From a virus, in IMG/VR virus record IMGVR_UViG_3300032325_000820, positions 1-53,937 of that record: a stretch of DNA of 53,937 bases, one strand, 5' to 3'. Of this stretch, positions 25,590 to 33,042 are shown in pieces. The position numbers were made by a program, and so were the translations under genes. The notes under the pieces are model-generated. The model was given only the letters and a program-made list of their open reading frames with translations. It did no database searches and was not told where the DNA came from. How positions within the stretch are numbered: position 1 is the first letter of the stretch; each line of letters starts with the position of its first letter.

Positions 25590-25621
25590 ATATCCTCCAT
25601 TGATGGATAAAGTGATTAAAA

Positions 25622-25658
25622 GTAAGAATTGCTGGTTTCTCAAACAAAAAATTCTTAC
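25622..25658. promoter_or_regulatory. inverted repeat upstream of the recombination operon
   Basis: Perfect 9-base arms GTAAGAATT (25622-25630) and AATTCTTAC (25650-25658) separated by 19 bases, 33 bases upstream of the start at 25589. Such a dyad could be an operator for the XRE (23475-23687) or winged-helix (25777-26085) regulator encoded nearby. Confidence 0.4.
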
Positions 25659-25677
25659 GACATATAAGGTTCTTAAA

Positions 25678-25710
25678 ACGTCTTAAGCTAGTAACTTAAG
25701 GCGTTTTTTT
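25678..25710. terminator. hairpin terminator between regulator gene and recombination operon
   Basis: Arms ACGTCTTAAG (25678-25687) and CTTAAGGCGT (25695-25704) with a 7-base loop, followed on the + strand by a run of 7 T and on the - strand by TTTT. It can stop - strand transcription from the regulator gene at 25777 before the recombination operon promoter. Confidence 0.55.
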
Positions 25711-25776
25711 ATGCCTTATGAGATGAGTATAGAGGGATAAAATAATAAAGTCAATTATTTTTTATTTATTTTAAAA

Positions 25777-26085
25777 TTATTTTTTAATATGATAATGCAT
25801 TAGTATTTCATGCAGCTTACTTGAAACTATTTCACAACCAGTGAATCTGTTTCCTTTTTGTTCTTTTACAACAATGAAGCCTTTCTTGCTTAAAAATGAT
25901 AAAGTACTCGAAATAGTAGCTTTGGTAATTTTGGTTTCCTGATGGATATAATTAATAGTTACTTTAGCAGCATTATTAATAGCCACTTTTAACAAAAGTA
26001 TTAATATTACTTTTTGTTTAGGAGAAAATTCACTGTAATCATTGATAGCCTCAATAAATTCCTCTTGTGTATACATTCTATTCAT
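25777..26085 (-). CDS. winged-helix transcriptional regulator
   Basis: A 102-residue protein: INDYSEFSPKQKVILILLLK, then a helix-turn-helix ITKATISSTLSFLSKKGFIV and a basic wing VKEQKGNRFTG. This is a MarR/replication-regulator type wHTH without other domains. It is divergent from the replication-initiator-like gene at 26433, with a 347-base intergenic region holding a strong - strand promoter and a long hairpin. Control of replication-gene expression or lysogeny-type choice is the natural guess; direct evidence is only the position. Confidence 0.72.
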   Translation of the reverse strand: MNRMYTQEEFIEAINDYSEFSPKQKVILILLLKVAINNAAKVTINYIHQETKITKATISSTLSFLSKKGFIVVKEQKGNRFTGCEIVSSKLHEILMHYHIKK

Positions 26086-26300
26086 TACTTTTATTCATTA
26101 ATCTTAGGTAGTAAAAAATTTATATAATTATTTTTAAATTATTTTATTCCAAAATATCACTTTCTTTTTTAATTTCAATAAAAATCTTGATTTTAATAAA
26201 ATAGTTAATATCCTTGTTTGTTATGTAAGTAAAAATTAGGAGGTTAGGAAGAGAATTTGTAGGAAATAAGAATTAAACATCAGAAACAATAACGAAAAAA
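26086..26300. other. non-coding divergent intergenic region (left part)
   Basis: No gene is visible in these 215 bases between the regulator start (26085) and the hairpin at 26301. The left two thirds are very AT-rich, and an isolated AGGAGGTTAGGAAG stretch near 26239 is not followed by an open frame. It is the likely untranslated leader of the regulator transcript from the - strand promoter at 26358-26386, and a possible origin-type AT-rich region next to the initiator gene. Confidence 0.4.
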
Positions 26301-26398
26301 AGAAAGAGTGCCAACCCACAAGAGAAAGCACCCTAAACTCCACATATAACAATTTGGAGTATAAGGGTATATTGTCTCTTCGTCAAGGCACTTTTTCT
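26301..26398 (+). ncRNA. 98-nt structured RNA/dyad element upstream of the replication gene
   Basis: The stretch folds on itself into one long interrupted hairpin: 12 bp (26301-26312 with 26387-26398, one G-U), 6 bp AAGAGA/TCTCTT (26320-26325 with 26375-26380), 5 bp ACCCT/AGGGT (26330-26334 with 26364-26368) and 6 bp ACTCCA/TGGAGT (26337-26342 with 26355-26360), with a 12-base loop. The 3' arm ends in CACTTTTTCT. It lies 34 bases before the ATG of the initiator-like gene. Long bulged hairpins at this position are typical of plasmid copy-number control (antisense-RNA target or attenuator). Whether it is transcribed as RNA is not known; a DNA dyad for the adjacent regulator is the alternative. 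Confidence 0.55.
26358..26386 (-). promoter_or_regulatory. sigma70-like promoter for the winged-helix regulator (or an antisense RNA)
   Basis: On the - strand TTGACG (26381-26386), a 17-base spacer and TATACT (26358-26363) form a near-consensus promoter. It lies inside the long hairpin dyad and reads away from the replication gene toward the regulator at 26085. A short RNA ending at the T-rich tract near 26291-26302 on this strand is also possible. Confidence 0.6.
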
Positions 26399-26432
26399 AA
26401 AAAATTAGAAATTATTAAAATTTTTAGAGAAT

Positions 26433-27512
26433 ATGGCAAAACAACAAGAGCAAAAATTAACCTTTACGGAATCATACCCAGACCAGCTGTGTAAACTCTA
26501 TTCTTTTGAGAAAGAAAAAGCCCACTATCGTAAAACGTATATTGATTGGGATAAAATCAAAAGAGCTAACAACAAAGCTATTCGCCAAAAAGCAAAATAT
26601 TTAAGCAAAGATGCACAAGCTATTCTTGCCCCAGTTATACAGAGCTTAAAAAAAGGCAAGCGTGTATTCTTTAATCATAAGTATATATCCTCAATTACCT
26701 TATGCAAAAGAAGGCAAAATCAGAATATCATAAAACAGTTAGAATCTGTCCTAGATATTACCTACCATAATTCTATTACTTATAATGGTAAAAAATATCG
26801 GTTTAGTTATGAGTTTTCTTATAAACTTACAAAGCTAGAAAATATAGGTTACTTGGAGCATTCTATCGAGCAATTTTCTGCTCAACAAAACGACCATCTC
26901 TATATATATAAAGAAAATAATAATATTGAAGATATAGATCTAGAATCTAATTTTTTACAAAATTCTGAAAGTAGTAAACTAGAGGAAAATACAGAGCCTA
27001 AAATTAGAGAATTTTCACCTACCCCCCCCCATAAACTCAAAAAAAAACCCTCTAATAAGCGGAAAAAGCCTACTATGGCACAGGCAAAGGCAAGAATTTA
27101 TCGTTTTAACCAATACAAAGAGCCGCAAGACCTAAAGCACCATTACCCATTAAACAAGGAGGATGGAAGCAAATTACAAAGCCTTTCAGGGCGTGGTTTT
27201 ACCTTAAATACGATGAACGAAATACTCCTTGATATGTCAAAAAGGCTAGATAACAGGTTTTGCTCAAAGGCTCAATTTATGGCGTATTTCGGTAAATGCC
27301 TGCGTTTTGAGATGCGCGATAGCGTAAAAACTGGCAATGATAATTTCCGCATAAAAGCTAATATTCCCAAAGAAAACACAATAAAATCTAAGATAATAGG
27401 TGGAATAGAGGAGGTAGCATATGATTTAAAAAACAGAACTACCGACGGTTTTCAGATGTTATCAATTGCTGTTGAAAATTTGTTAGCAAAAGGTAAGGCA
27501 AATATGGAATAA
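26433..27512 (+). CDS. putative plasmid replication-initiator-like protein
   Basis: A 359-residue basic protein. Residues ~50-150 (KYLSKDAQAILAPVIQSLKK, then KYISSITLCKRRQNQNIIKQ, then SITYNGKKYRFSYEFSYKLT) form a winged-helix-like domain that resembles the N-terminal part of the 33039-34454 protein in order and motifs. A Glu/Ser linker and Pro/Lys region follow (~160-215), then a basic domain with TMAQAKARIYRFNQYK and MSKRLDNRFCSKAQFMAYF. I read this as the replication protein family seen on Rickettsiales plasmids, often annotated DnaA-like; that is a family impression, not a proven match. It stands alone behind the hairpin element and faces a divergent regulator, which is a plasmid-replicon layout. 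Confidence 0.55.
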   Translation: MAKQQEQKLTFTESYPDQLCKLYSFEKEKAHYRKTYIDWDKIKRANNKAIRQKAKYLSKDAQAILAPVIQSLKKGKRVFFNHKYISSITLCKRRQNQNIIKQLESVLDITYHNSITYNGKKYRFSYEFSYKLTKLENIGYLEHSIEQFSAQQNDHLYIYKENNNIEDIDLESNFLQNSESSKLEENTEPKIREFSPTPPHKLKKKPSNKRKKPTMAQAKARIYRFNQYKEPQDLKHHYPLNKEDGSKLQSLSGRGFTLNTMNEILLDMSKRLDNRFCSKAQFMAYFGKCLRFEMRDSVKTGNDNFRIKANIPKENTIKSKIIGGIEEVAYDLKNRTTDGFQMLSIAVENLLAKGKANME

Positions 27513-27625
27513 TTGCCTTACCTAAAAAGTCATCTAACCAAATCATGGGATTTTTAATGTAACATGATTTTTAAATTTCACAAACAAAAAAGTGATCGTT
27601 ACAGAGATATTTAATAAACTACAAA

Positions 27626-27970
27626 TTATTTAAAGAGTGCAATTAAAATAGCGATGTTGCTTATTAAAACAGTTAAAATAAGGGGTATAAACCATTTCAA
27701 CAAGTCAATCTTAACTTCTTTCATTTCTTCTTTGAGCAAAGATATATCAGCTTTTAACTCGACCTTTACCTCAGTTATATCGGCTTTTAGTTCAGCTTTT
27801 AACTCGTTTAGGTCGCCTTTTATCTCAGTTTTAAGCATAGCTAGATCGTTTTTAGTAGCTAATTGATCGCTTTGATTATTGATAGCATCTACAATTAGCT
27901 CGGCATGCTCTTCTGTAAAGCCGTGTTGCGTGAACTTTTTTACTACTGCATGTGTATTCAATATAGCCAT
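27626..27970 (-). CDS. DUF1640-like coiled-coil protein with C-terminal membrane anchor
   Basis: A 114-residue protein: an N-terminal helical head (VVKKFTQHGFTEEHAELIVD, then AINNQSDQLATKNDL), a coiled coil of near-exact repeats (ELKAELKADITEVKVELKAD) and one C-terminal membrane helix (WFIPLILTVLISNIAILIAL). This layout is the DUF1640/CCDC90 family, common in Rickettsiales and related to mitochondrial inner-membrane coiled-coil proteins. Function in bacteria is unknown. It is monocistronic on the - strand between replication and cargo genes; it supports an intracellular alphaproteobacterial host. Confidence 0.75.
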   Translation of the reverse strand: MAILNTHAVVKKFTQHGFTEEHAELIVDAINNQSDQLATKNDLAMLKTEIKGDLNELKAELKADITEVKVELKADISLLKEEMKEVKIDLLKWFIPLILTVLISNIAILIALFK

Positions 27971-28060
27971 ATATCACTAACTTAAAAGATTGTTCCCACT
28001 CACCATAACACCAAACAAAGCTTAATTCTACTAGGTTTTTTAGATTAAAGTTAAAACCAA

Positions 28061-28306
28061 TTATGTCACTATTAAAGCGATGTTATAAGCATTTTTCAAT
28101 TTATCCTGAATATCATGTTCCTTATTATCAACTTTAACAAACGTACCTTGATCATTTAAGAGATAGAGTTCTTCTTCTTGTACTTTGACAAATAATATTC
28201 CATCTCTATAAATACCTACAAAATTGTCATGCATGCGATATTCTACTTGGCCTAGAGATACCATTACCGCAAGTACTGTTCTGACTAAATGTAAATACAA
28301 TTCCAT
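28061..28306 (-). CDS. unknown small protein, faint TfoX-N resemblance
   Basis: An 81-residue protein. The block RMHDNFVGIYRDGILFVKVQ, then EEELYLLNDQGTF recalls the N-terminal domain of TfoX (glycine/aromatic strand, DG-turn, ELYL strand), a small fold found as fragments in many alphaproteobacteria. The similarity is only by eye and weak. It is divergent from the SpoT-like gene, 152 bases away. No signal peptide; function unknown. Confidence 0.5.
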   Translation of the reverse strand: MELYLHLVRTVLAVMVSLGQVEYRMHDNFVGIYRDGILFVKVQEEELYLLNDQGTFVKVDNKEHDIQDKLKNAYNIALIVT

Positions 28307-28458
28307 TTATTGCCTTACTTTCAAAAATCAAATTTTGCATTATAGATAGAAAACCCATAATGTATATAAAAAAACCTTTTGGTAAATCCAAAAAAATAAT
28401 TTAAACTAGAATTAGTTAGAAGTTATTGTAAAACAATATTATTAATTAAATCTTAATT

Positions 28459-29124
28459 ATGGATTATTCTGAACCTTGTCAATATTCAATCAGATTAATA
28501 GAAAAACTGAAGTCTTTAGATACTAAAAATGTACTGGATTTAGAGTTAATAAATAAGGCTATTTATTGGGCTAAAAAGTATCATGGTGATCAGAAAAGAA
28601 AGAGTGGTGAGGCTTATTACACCCATCCTCTAGAAGTTGCTTATATGATTTCTGAACATAAGCTAAAAACCGACGTAATAGTAGCTAGTATACTGCACGA
28701 TATTATTGAGGATACGCCAGTAACCGCAGAAATGATACTTGATAATTTTGGGCAAAGAATAGCTGAGATGGTTGACAGACTTACTCGTGATAGACCAGAT
28801 GGTACTAAATTAAGTGTGGAGGAAATTTTAGAAAATGCTTATAAGCACAAAGACAAAGAAGTACTATTGATTAAATTTATTGATAGGTTACATAATATGG
28901 AAACTTTAGATTCAATGTCTGATAGTAAAAAACAGAAAATTGCTTTAGAAACTGCAACTGTCATAATACCTTTTAGTGAGGATATAAATTTAGAAAAATT
29001 ACTTAATATTTTATCAGTAAAAATTCTTTCTCCTGAAAGTGTTAATTATTTAAATAAACTATATTCCATGAAGTTTTCTTTGGATAATTACCAACTTCCT
29101 GCTCTAATTGAACAAAAGTATTAA
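28459..29124 (+). CDS. SpoT-like ppGpp hydrolase (HD domain only)
   Basis: A 221-residue HD-family protein corresponding to the hydrolase domain of RelA/SpoT. Metal and catalytic residues are present: His ~42 in KKYHGDQKRKSGEAYYTHP (second His ~56), HD at ~80-81 in SILHDIIEDTPV, and Asp ~142 in FIDRLHNMETL. Synthetase, TGS and ACT domains are absent, so it is a small alarmone hydrolase. It would lower (p)ppGpp in the host cytoplasm and hold off the stringent response. Short spoT-type genes are abundant in Rickettsia and Rickettsiales mobile elements. Its 3' end overlaps the convergent MFS gene by 83 bases. Confidence 0.85.
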   Translation: MDYSEPCQYSIRLIEKLKSLDTKNVLDLELINKAIYWAKKYHGDQKRKSGEAYYTHPLEVAYMISEHKLKTDVIVASILHDIIEDTPVTAEMILDNFGQRIAEMVDRLTRDRPDGTKLSVEEILENAYKHKDKEVLLIKFIDRLHNMETLDSMSDSKKQKIALETATVIIPFSEDINLEKLLNILSVKILSPESVNYLNKLYSMKFSLDNYQLPALIEQKY

Positions 29125-30346
29125 GACCGTACAGATAACATATAACTATAGGTGTTATTATAATTAACAAACCATATATACCAAACCATAGTGTAAAATA
29201 TAATGTACCAAATGAAGTAATAAAATATATTACAATTCTTGATATAGCATACAACATTGAAGTGGCAAAAAATCTTTTTAATACTGGAAAATGCTTAAAA
29301 ATAATAGGATCTCCCGGTACAGTTGTTGGGTGAAATATTATCATAAAGTATTGTAAGATTACTATATTAGTAATGGTGTAATTATTAGCTAGGAAATAAA
29401 TTATAAGCGGAAAAAATATAATGAATATATTAATTGTGAATTTCATTATTTGTATAGGATGGATTTTTTTTGCAAAATAGATGATTATTAGACAACTTAG
29501 CAAACCCGCTAAAGAAATTTGTAAATTATGTTCTATAATTTCAGAACTAGAAAAACCGAAATCATTTTTTAAAGCGTTAGCACAATATATATATACTATA
29601 TAAACCCATAAAGGCCATGTACATTCGAGAAAAAAATAAGAAAAAGCTAATTTTTTATCAATTTTTTGTAATTTTATTGTAGTTTTTCCTGTTATTAATC
29701 GTTTTTTAGCATCTACAAAATCTGGAGTTTCTCTAAGAGCTGATCTAGCTACAGATCCAACAAGTGCTACTAAAGCACCTATGAGAAAAGCAAATCTCCA
29801 GTTTAAACCATACTTAACAGAAATTACCCCTACACCTAAAGCAGTAAAAGTTGATAATGCCGGTAATACTCTTATCAAAGCTACGGGTACGTAATTTTTA
29901 GGTTCTTTTATTGATTCTGTTAAGTATAACACAGCTCCTATAATTTCTCCCATAGATGACATGCCTTGAACCATTCTACATATTGTAACTAACCAAGAAG
30001 CTGTAATACCTATTTGTGCATATGTAGGAAGAAAAAACATGGTTAAAGAAGATAAAGCCATTAAAAATGTTGTTATTATAACAGTGTATTTTCTTCCAAT
30101 ATTGTCCCCTATATAGCCAAATATAAATGCACCGACAGGACGCATTAAATAAGTTGAAAAGAAAGCAAAGGAAGCAAGTAAAGAAGATACGTAAGGGTCA
30201 TGTTCAGGAAAAAATAATTCATTAAGAATTACTGCCATATGAACAAACAACATAAGGTCGAAGTACTCCAAAAATGTGCCTATAGATAGTAATCCTATGG
30301 CTTCTTTTTGCTCTCTTGTAAGGCTTCGTTCTTCTTTTACTTCCAT
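29042..30346 (-). CDS. ProP-type MFS transporter
   Basis: A 434-residue membrane protein with 12 hydrophobic segments. The family signatures are in place: LSIGTFLEYFDLMLFVHMA in TM1, FGYIGDNIGRKYTVIITTF as the loop 2-3 motif (G-x-x-x-D-x-x-G-R-[KR]), CRMVQGMSSMGEIIGA in TM4 and RFAFLIGALVALVG with RSALRETPDF at the middle loop. These match the metabolite:H+ symporter group of proline/betaine (ProP) and dicarboxylate transporters, which are amplified in Rickettsia. Proline, betaine or a TCA intermediate are likely substrates. Length is normal. It converges on and overlaps the SpoT-like gene. Confidence 0.82.
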   Translation of the reverse strand: MEVKEERSLTREQKEAIGLLSIGTFLEYFDLMLFVHMAVILNELFFPEHDPYVSSLLASFAFFSTYLMRPVGAFIFGYIGDNIGRKYTVIITTFLMALSSLTMFFLPTYAQIGITASWLVTICRMVQGMSSMGEIIGAVLYLTESIKEPKNYVPVALIRVLPALSTFTALGVGVISVKYGLNWRFAFLIGALVALVGSVARSALRETPDFVDAKKRLITGKTTIKLQKIDKKLAFSYFFLECTWPLWVYIVYIYCANALKNDFGFSSSEIIEHNLQISLAGLLSCLIIIYFAKKIHPIQIMKFTINIFIIFFPLIIYFLANNYTITNIVILQYFMIIFHPTTVPGDPIIFKHFPVLKRFFATSMLYAISRIVIYFITSFGTLYFTLWFGIYGLLIIITPIVICYLYGLNTFVQLEQEVGNYPKKTSWNIVYLNN

Positions 30347-30447
30347 ATGGACAGATAATTAATTGTGATAATCAATCAAAGCTCAATAGCTGACATATTA
30401 CAACTAAGTGCAGTTAAAATTATGATATATTTTTTACTTATTGATTT

Positions 30448-31872
30448 TTATGCCATAGTTTTTTTTAACTTACTTTTAATACCGAAGCATTTTAACAATT
30501 CCCATTTTTCTACAATGTAGTGTCCAGTGATTAATAAAATAGCATTCAATATCATTCCTATGAAATTGATATCAGTATCAATAGGGACTATAAATCTAAA
30601 TATTATTACAAAGCAAAAACATGTAATAATAGTGAACAAACAGACTCTTGAAGTTGTTGTCCATTGAAAAATTATCCCCAGTAACGGTACGCTAATAATT
30701 GGTAAATAAAAACTAGCACTTAACAATATAAATTTAAACAAACTATCTTCTTTAAATCCCCAAATAATAGAGATTAAACCTATAAATAAAGTTATATAAC
30801 GGGCTAATAATACTTTTTGCAAAGAATTTTTTTTACTAAATATAAAAAAATCATTTGCTATTAAAATTGAGGAAATATTTAAGTTAGAGTCGGCTGTAGA
30901 CATACACATAGCGATGATTCCTATAATCAATATAGCTTTTGTTCCGGGTATAGAATACATATTTAACAAAAACGGTAAAATTTGCTTACCTGTTATTTCA
31001 GGATTTTTTAAGAAAATCAAATAACTGACGTAACAAGATAAACATAAAACAATAAATAGACATATAGAAGAGTAAAAATAAGATTTTTTTACTTGTTCTA
31101 AATCTTTTCCCATTGATACACGCTGGATTACTTGTGGTTTTAATCCTGGTATTAAAAAATATCCAGTCAGTAAAATTAAATCTAAAAGTTCACTACTAGT
31201 TATTTTTAACAAACTTTTAAACTTAAATCGTTCTACAGATTCTTCAGATATATTTTGTGCTATATCTAGTATATTGTCCATTGTATCAAAAGTTACAATA
31301 GCTATAATTAATGCGACAGAAAAACATATTGCTTGAACTATATCAGTTCTTACTACTGCCCGTATACCACCGCTACAAGTATAAAGAGTGGTGAATGCTC
31401 CTCCTAAAAATATACTTGTATATAAAGATAAATCCGGGAATAGATAATTAATCACATTGCCCATGATTTTAAATTGAATAGCTATACCACCACATGTTGT
31501 TATAACACCAAGTATAGTAGTAATGTTTCTGATAATTTCTCCATAATGTTGATTCATTATTGAGGATACTGATGTTTTTCCTAAAAATGCTTCCATTCTA
31601 GGAACTAGCCATATAGCCATTATAGTTAGATTGAGACACATACCTATAGAGGCTAAAAAGTATTTCATCCCATCTCGATTAAACTCTTCTAAATCAAGGA
31701 TAAATCCACTACCACTAACCCAAGTTGCAGTAATAGTAGATCCTAGAGCGAAAGTAGAAAATACCCTGTTACCAATAGCGTAACTATTGATAGTTTCATT
31801 TTTATTAAAACTCTTAAATATTTCTTTTATTAAATATCCAAAAAAGATAGCAATTAAAAAATAATCTATCAT
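30448..31872 (-). CDS. sodium:solute symporter (SSS family)
   Basis: A 474-residue protein with 12-13 hydrophobic segments. Family features: SYAIGNRVFSTFALGSTITA and TWVSGSGFILDLEEF near the N-terminus, YTCSGGIRAVVRTDIVQAIC in the middle (the SSS signature G-G-[IL]-x-A-V-x-x-T-D) and GIIAMCMSTADSNLNISSIL, the Ser/Thr-Ala-Asp-Ser sodium-site helix. Substrate could be proline, pantothenate or another small solute. It runs in the same direction as the ProP-type gene, 101 bases upstream of it, so both may form one uptake operon. Full length; no fused kinase domain. Confidence 0.82.
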   Translation of the reverse strand: MIDYFLIAIFFGYLIKEIFKSFNKNETINSYAIGNRVFSTFALGSTITATWVSGSGFILDLEEFNRDGMKYFLASIGMCLNLTIMAIWLVPRMEAFLGKTSVSSIMNQHYGEIIRNITTILGVITTCGGIAIQFKIMGNVINYLFPDLSLYTSIFLGGAFTTLYTCSGGIRAVVRTDIVQAICFSVALIIAIVTFDTMDNILDIAQNISEESVERFKFKSLLKITSSELLDLILLTGYFLIPGLKPQVIQRVSMGKDLEQVKKSYFYSSICLFIVLCLSCYVSYLIFLKNPEITGKQILPFLLNMYSIPGTKAILIIGIIAMCMSTADSNLNISSILIANDFFIFSKKNSLQKVLLARYITLFIGLISIIWGFKEDSLFKFILLSASFYLPIISVPLLGIIFQWTTTSRVCLFTIITCFCFVIIFRFIVPIDTDINFIGMILNAILLITGHYIVEKWELLKCFGIKSKLKKTMA

Positions 31873-31897
31873 AACTCAACCTCATTTTTTACCTATT

Positions 31898-31920
31898 TTA
31901 CCTGTAAATATTACAGGTAA
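31898..31920. promoter_or_regulatory. perfect 10-base dyad in a divergent promoter region
   Basis: TTACCTGTAA (31898-31907), spacer ATA, TTACAGGTAA (31911-31920). It lies between the SSS symporter start (31872, - strand) and the winged-helix gene (31982, + strand), the right place for an operator of that regulator. Confidence 0.55.
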
Positions 31921-31981
31921 TTCTGTTTGGTTAAATATTTTTCTACAGTTAATATTTATAAGTTTTATTTATAAAATTTTT

Positions 31982-32296
31982 ATGACACACAAAAAGTTAT
32001 TGTGCGATACAACTGTTTTATATCCAAGGCTAAGAAATTTAGGAGTAAGAAAACCTATCTATTTATGGGCATTCCAAGAATTAATAATCAATTTAAAAAG
32101 TGATGAAGGCATAGTACGTGACAGTGATTTAGTATTGTGGTGGCCTAATATTAGTGAATCCACAAGATATCAAATACTAAGAATTTTAGTTTTTTACAAG
32201 ATAATTAACATCGAAAAAGACTCAGATGATAGAAGACAGCGACACATTGTTATCATTGTAAAATACCAAGATACTTTATACTCAGTAAATAATTAA
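31982..32296 (+). CDS. small winged-helix DNA-binding protein
   Basis: A 104-residue basic protein with a compact wHTH pattern: KPIYLWAFQELIINLKSDEG, the helix-turn-helix LVLWWPNISESTRYQILRIL, then VFYKIINIEKDSDDRRQRH as strand, basic wing and strand. Similar small proteins precede replication genes on Rickettsiales plasmids, although I cannot name a family. It is the first gene of the long + strand early region and is divergent from the symporter, with a perfect dyad between them that it may bind. Confidence 0.6.
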   Translation: MTHKKLLCDTTVLYPRLRNLGVRKPIYLWAFQELIINLKSDEGIVRDSDLVLWWPNISESTRYQILRILVFYKIINIEKDSDDRRQRHIVIIVKYQDTLYSVNN

Positions 32297-32310
32297 AAAT
32301 TATCTATTTT

Positions 32311-32457
32311 ATGACCTCTCTCTTTTTCTACATTCTCTCTAAAATCCGCCAATTACTAGCATCAAGAGCTGAACATACACGAATTCGAGTAATAAAGGAA
32401 GCCTTACAAATTTACGCAGCAAGGCGGGGAATTAACCTAAATAAACAAAACAACTAA
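32311..32457 (+). CDS. possible 48-residue helical DNA-binding peptide
   Basis: A short frame: MTSLFFYILSKIRQLLASR and onward to GINLNKQNN. The stretch EHTRIRVIKEALQIYAARRG is basic and helical, like the helix pair of small RHH proteins, but the usual leading beta-strand is replaced by a hydrophobic run. No clear ribosome site precedes the ATG. It sits exactly in the gap between two genes, which argues for a real gene or the remnant of one. Confidence 0.4.
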   Translation: MTSLFFYILSKIRQLLASRAEHTRIRVIKEALQIYAARRGINLNKQNN

Positions 32458-32462
32458 GGAAT

Positions 32463-32741
32463 ATGAATAAAGCACAAGAGATCAAGGTAGTAGCTTCAAG
32501 AATGAGGATGGTTTTAAGGCAAACTGAAGAGATGCCCATGGAGGCAATGTTTTGGCAAGATTTAAAGACTTTGCTTAACTTAATTCTAGAGGTAGGAGTC
32601 AATAGTGCAGACATTAAAACGATAGCCGAGAGATTAAGAAGAATGACTAAAGCAGGAGACCAAGCACTACTCCACGGCGTTTTCTGGGATGATCTAAATA
32701 CATTGTTGAATTTAATTTTAGAAGAGGGAAAGGATGAGTAA
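32463..32741 (+). CDS. unknown small protein made of a tandem duplication
   Basis: A 92-residue protein built from two ~43-residue copies: VVASRMRMVLRQTEEMPMEA then MFWQDLKTLLNLILEVG, and TIAERLRRMTKAGDQALLHG then VFWDDLNTLLNLILEEG. Each copy is two helices joined by a short turn. There is no known family, and no membrane or signal segment. It overlaps the next start by 8 bases (32734-32741) and is preceded by CTAAGGAAT, so it belongs to the early operon. A helical dimer-type adaptor or anti-host factor is conceivable. Confidence 0.6.
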   Translation: MNKAQEIKVVASRMRMVLRQTEEMPMEAMFWQDLKTLLNLILEVGVNSADIKTIAERLRRMTKAGDQALLHGVFWDDLNTLLNLILEEGKDE

Positions 32742-33042
32742 GGAGAAAGAGAGATTATATAAAATCATACTTACCCCAAGTCAGAGACGAGATTATCTGG
32801 CCATTGAGTTGTACTTGGATATAAAAGATAATTTAAAAAAAAATAAACAATCTATTTTTAAAACCAGTTATTCATATTTTACTAAAAAATATAAATGTTC
32901 CAATGAAAACATAAGAAAGAAGTTTGTTCTTCTAGAAAATCTTGGATTAATTAAAAGAAGTTTTACAGATGAGATTTCACCATCTGGTTATACAGCTAAT
33001 AATGTACTAAATCTAACTTTGTTAAGTGGAGGTAGAGCATGA
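32734..33042 (+). CDS. small winged-helix replication-type protein
   Basis: A 102-residue basic protein. FKTSYSYFTKKYKCSNENIR is a helix-turn-helix, followed by KKFVLLENLGLIKRSF as recognition helix and wing, a layout seen in phage replication and plasmid Rep-associated proteins and in the N-terminal domains of the 26433 and 33039 gene products. It overlaps both neighbours (8 bases before, 4 bases after at 33039), so it is co-translated with the 33039 gene. DNA binding is inferred, the target unknown. Confidence 0.6.
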   Translation: MSKEKERLYKIILTPSQRRDYLAIELYLDIKDNLKKNKQSIFKTSYSYFTKKYKCSNENIRKKFVLLENLGLIKRSFTDEISPSGYTANNVLNLTLLSGGRA

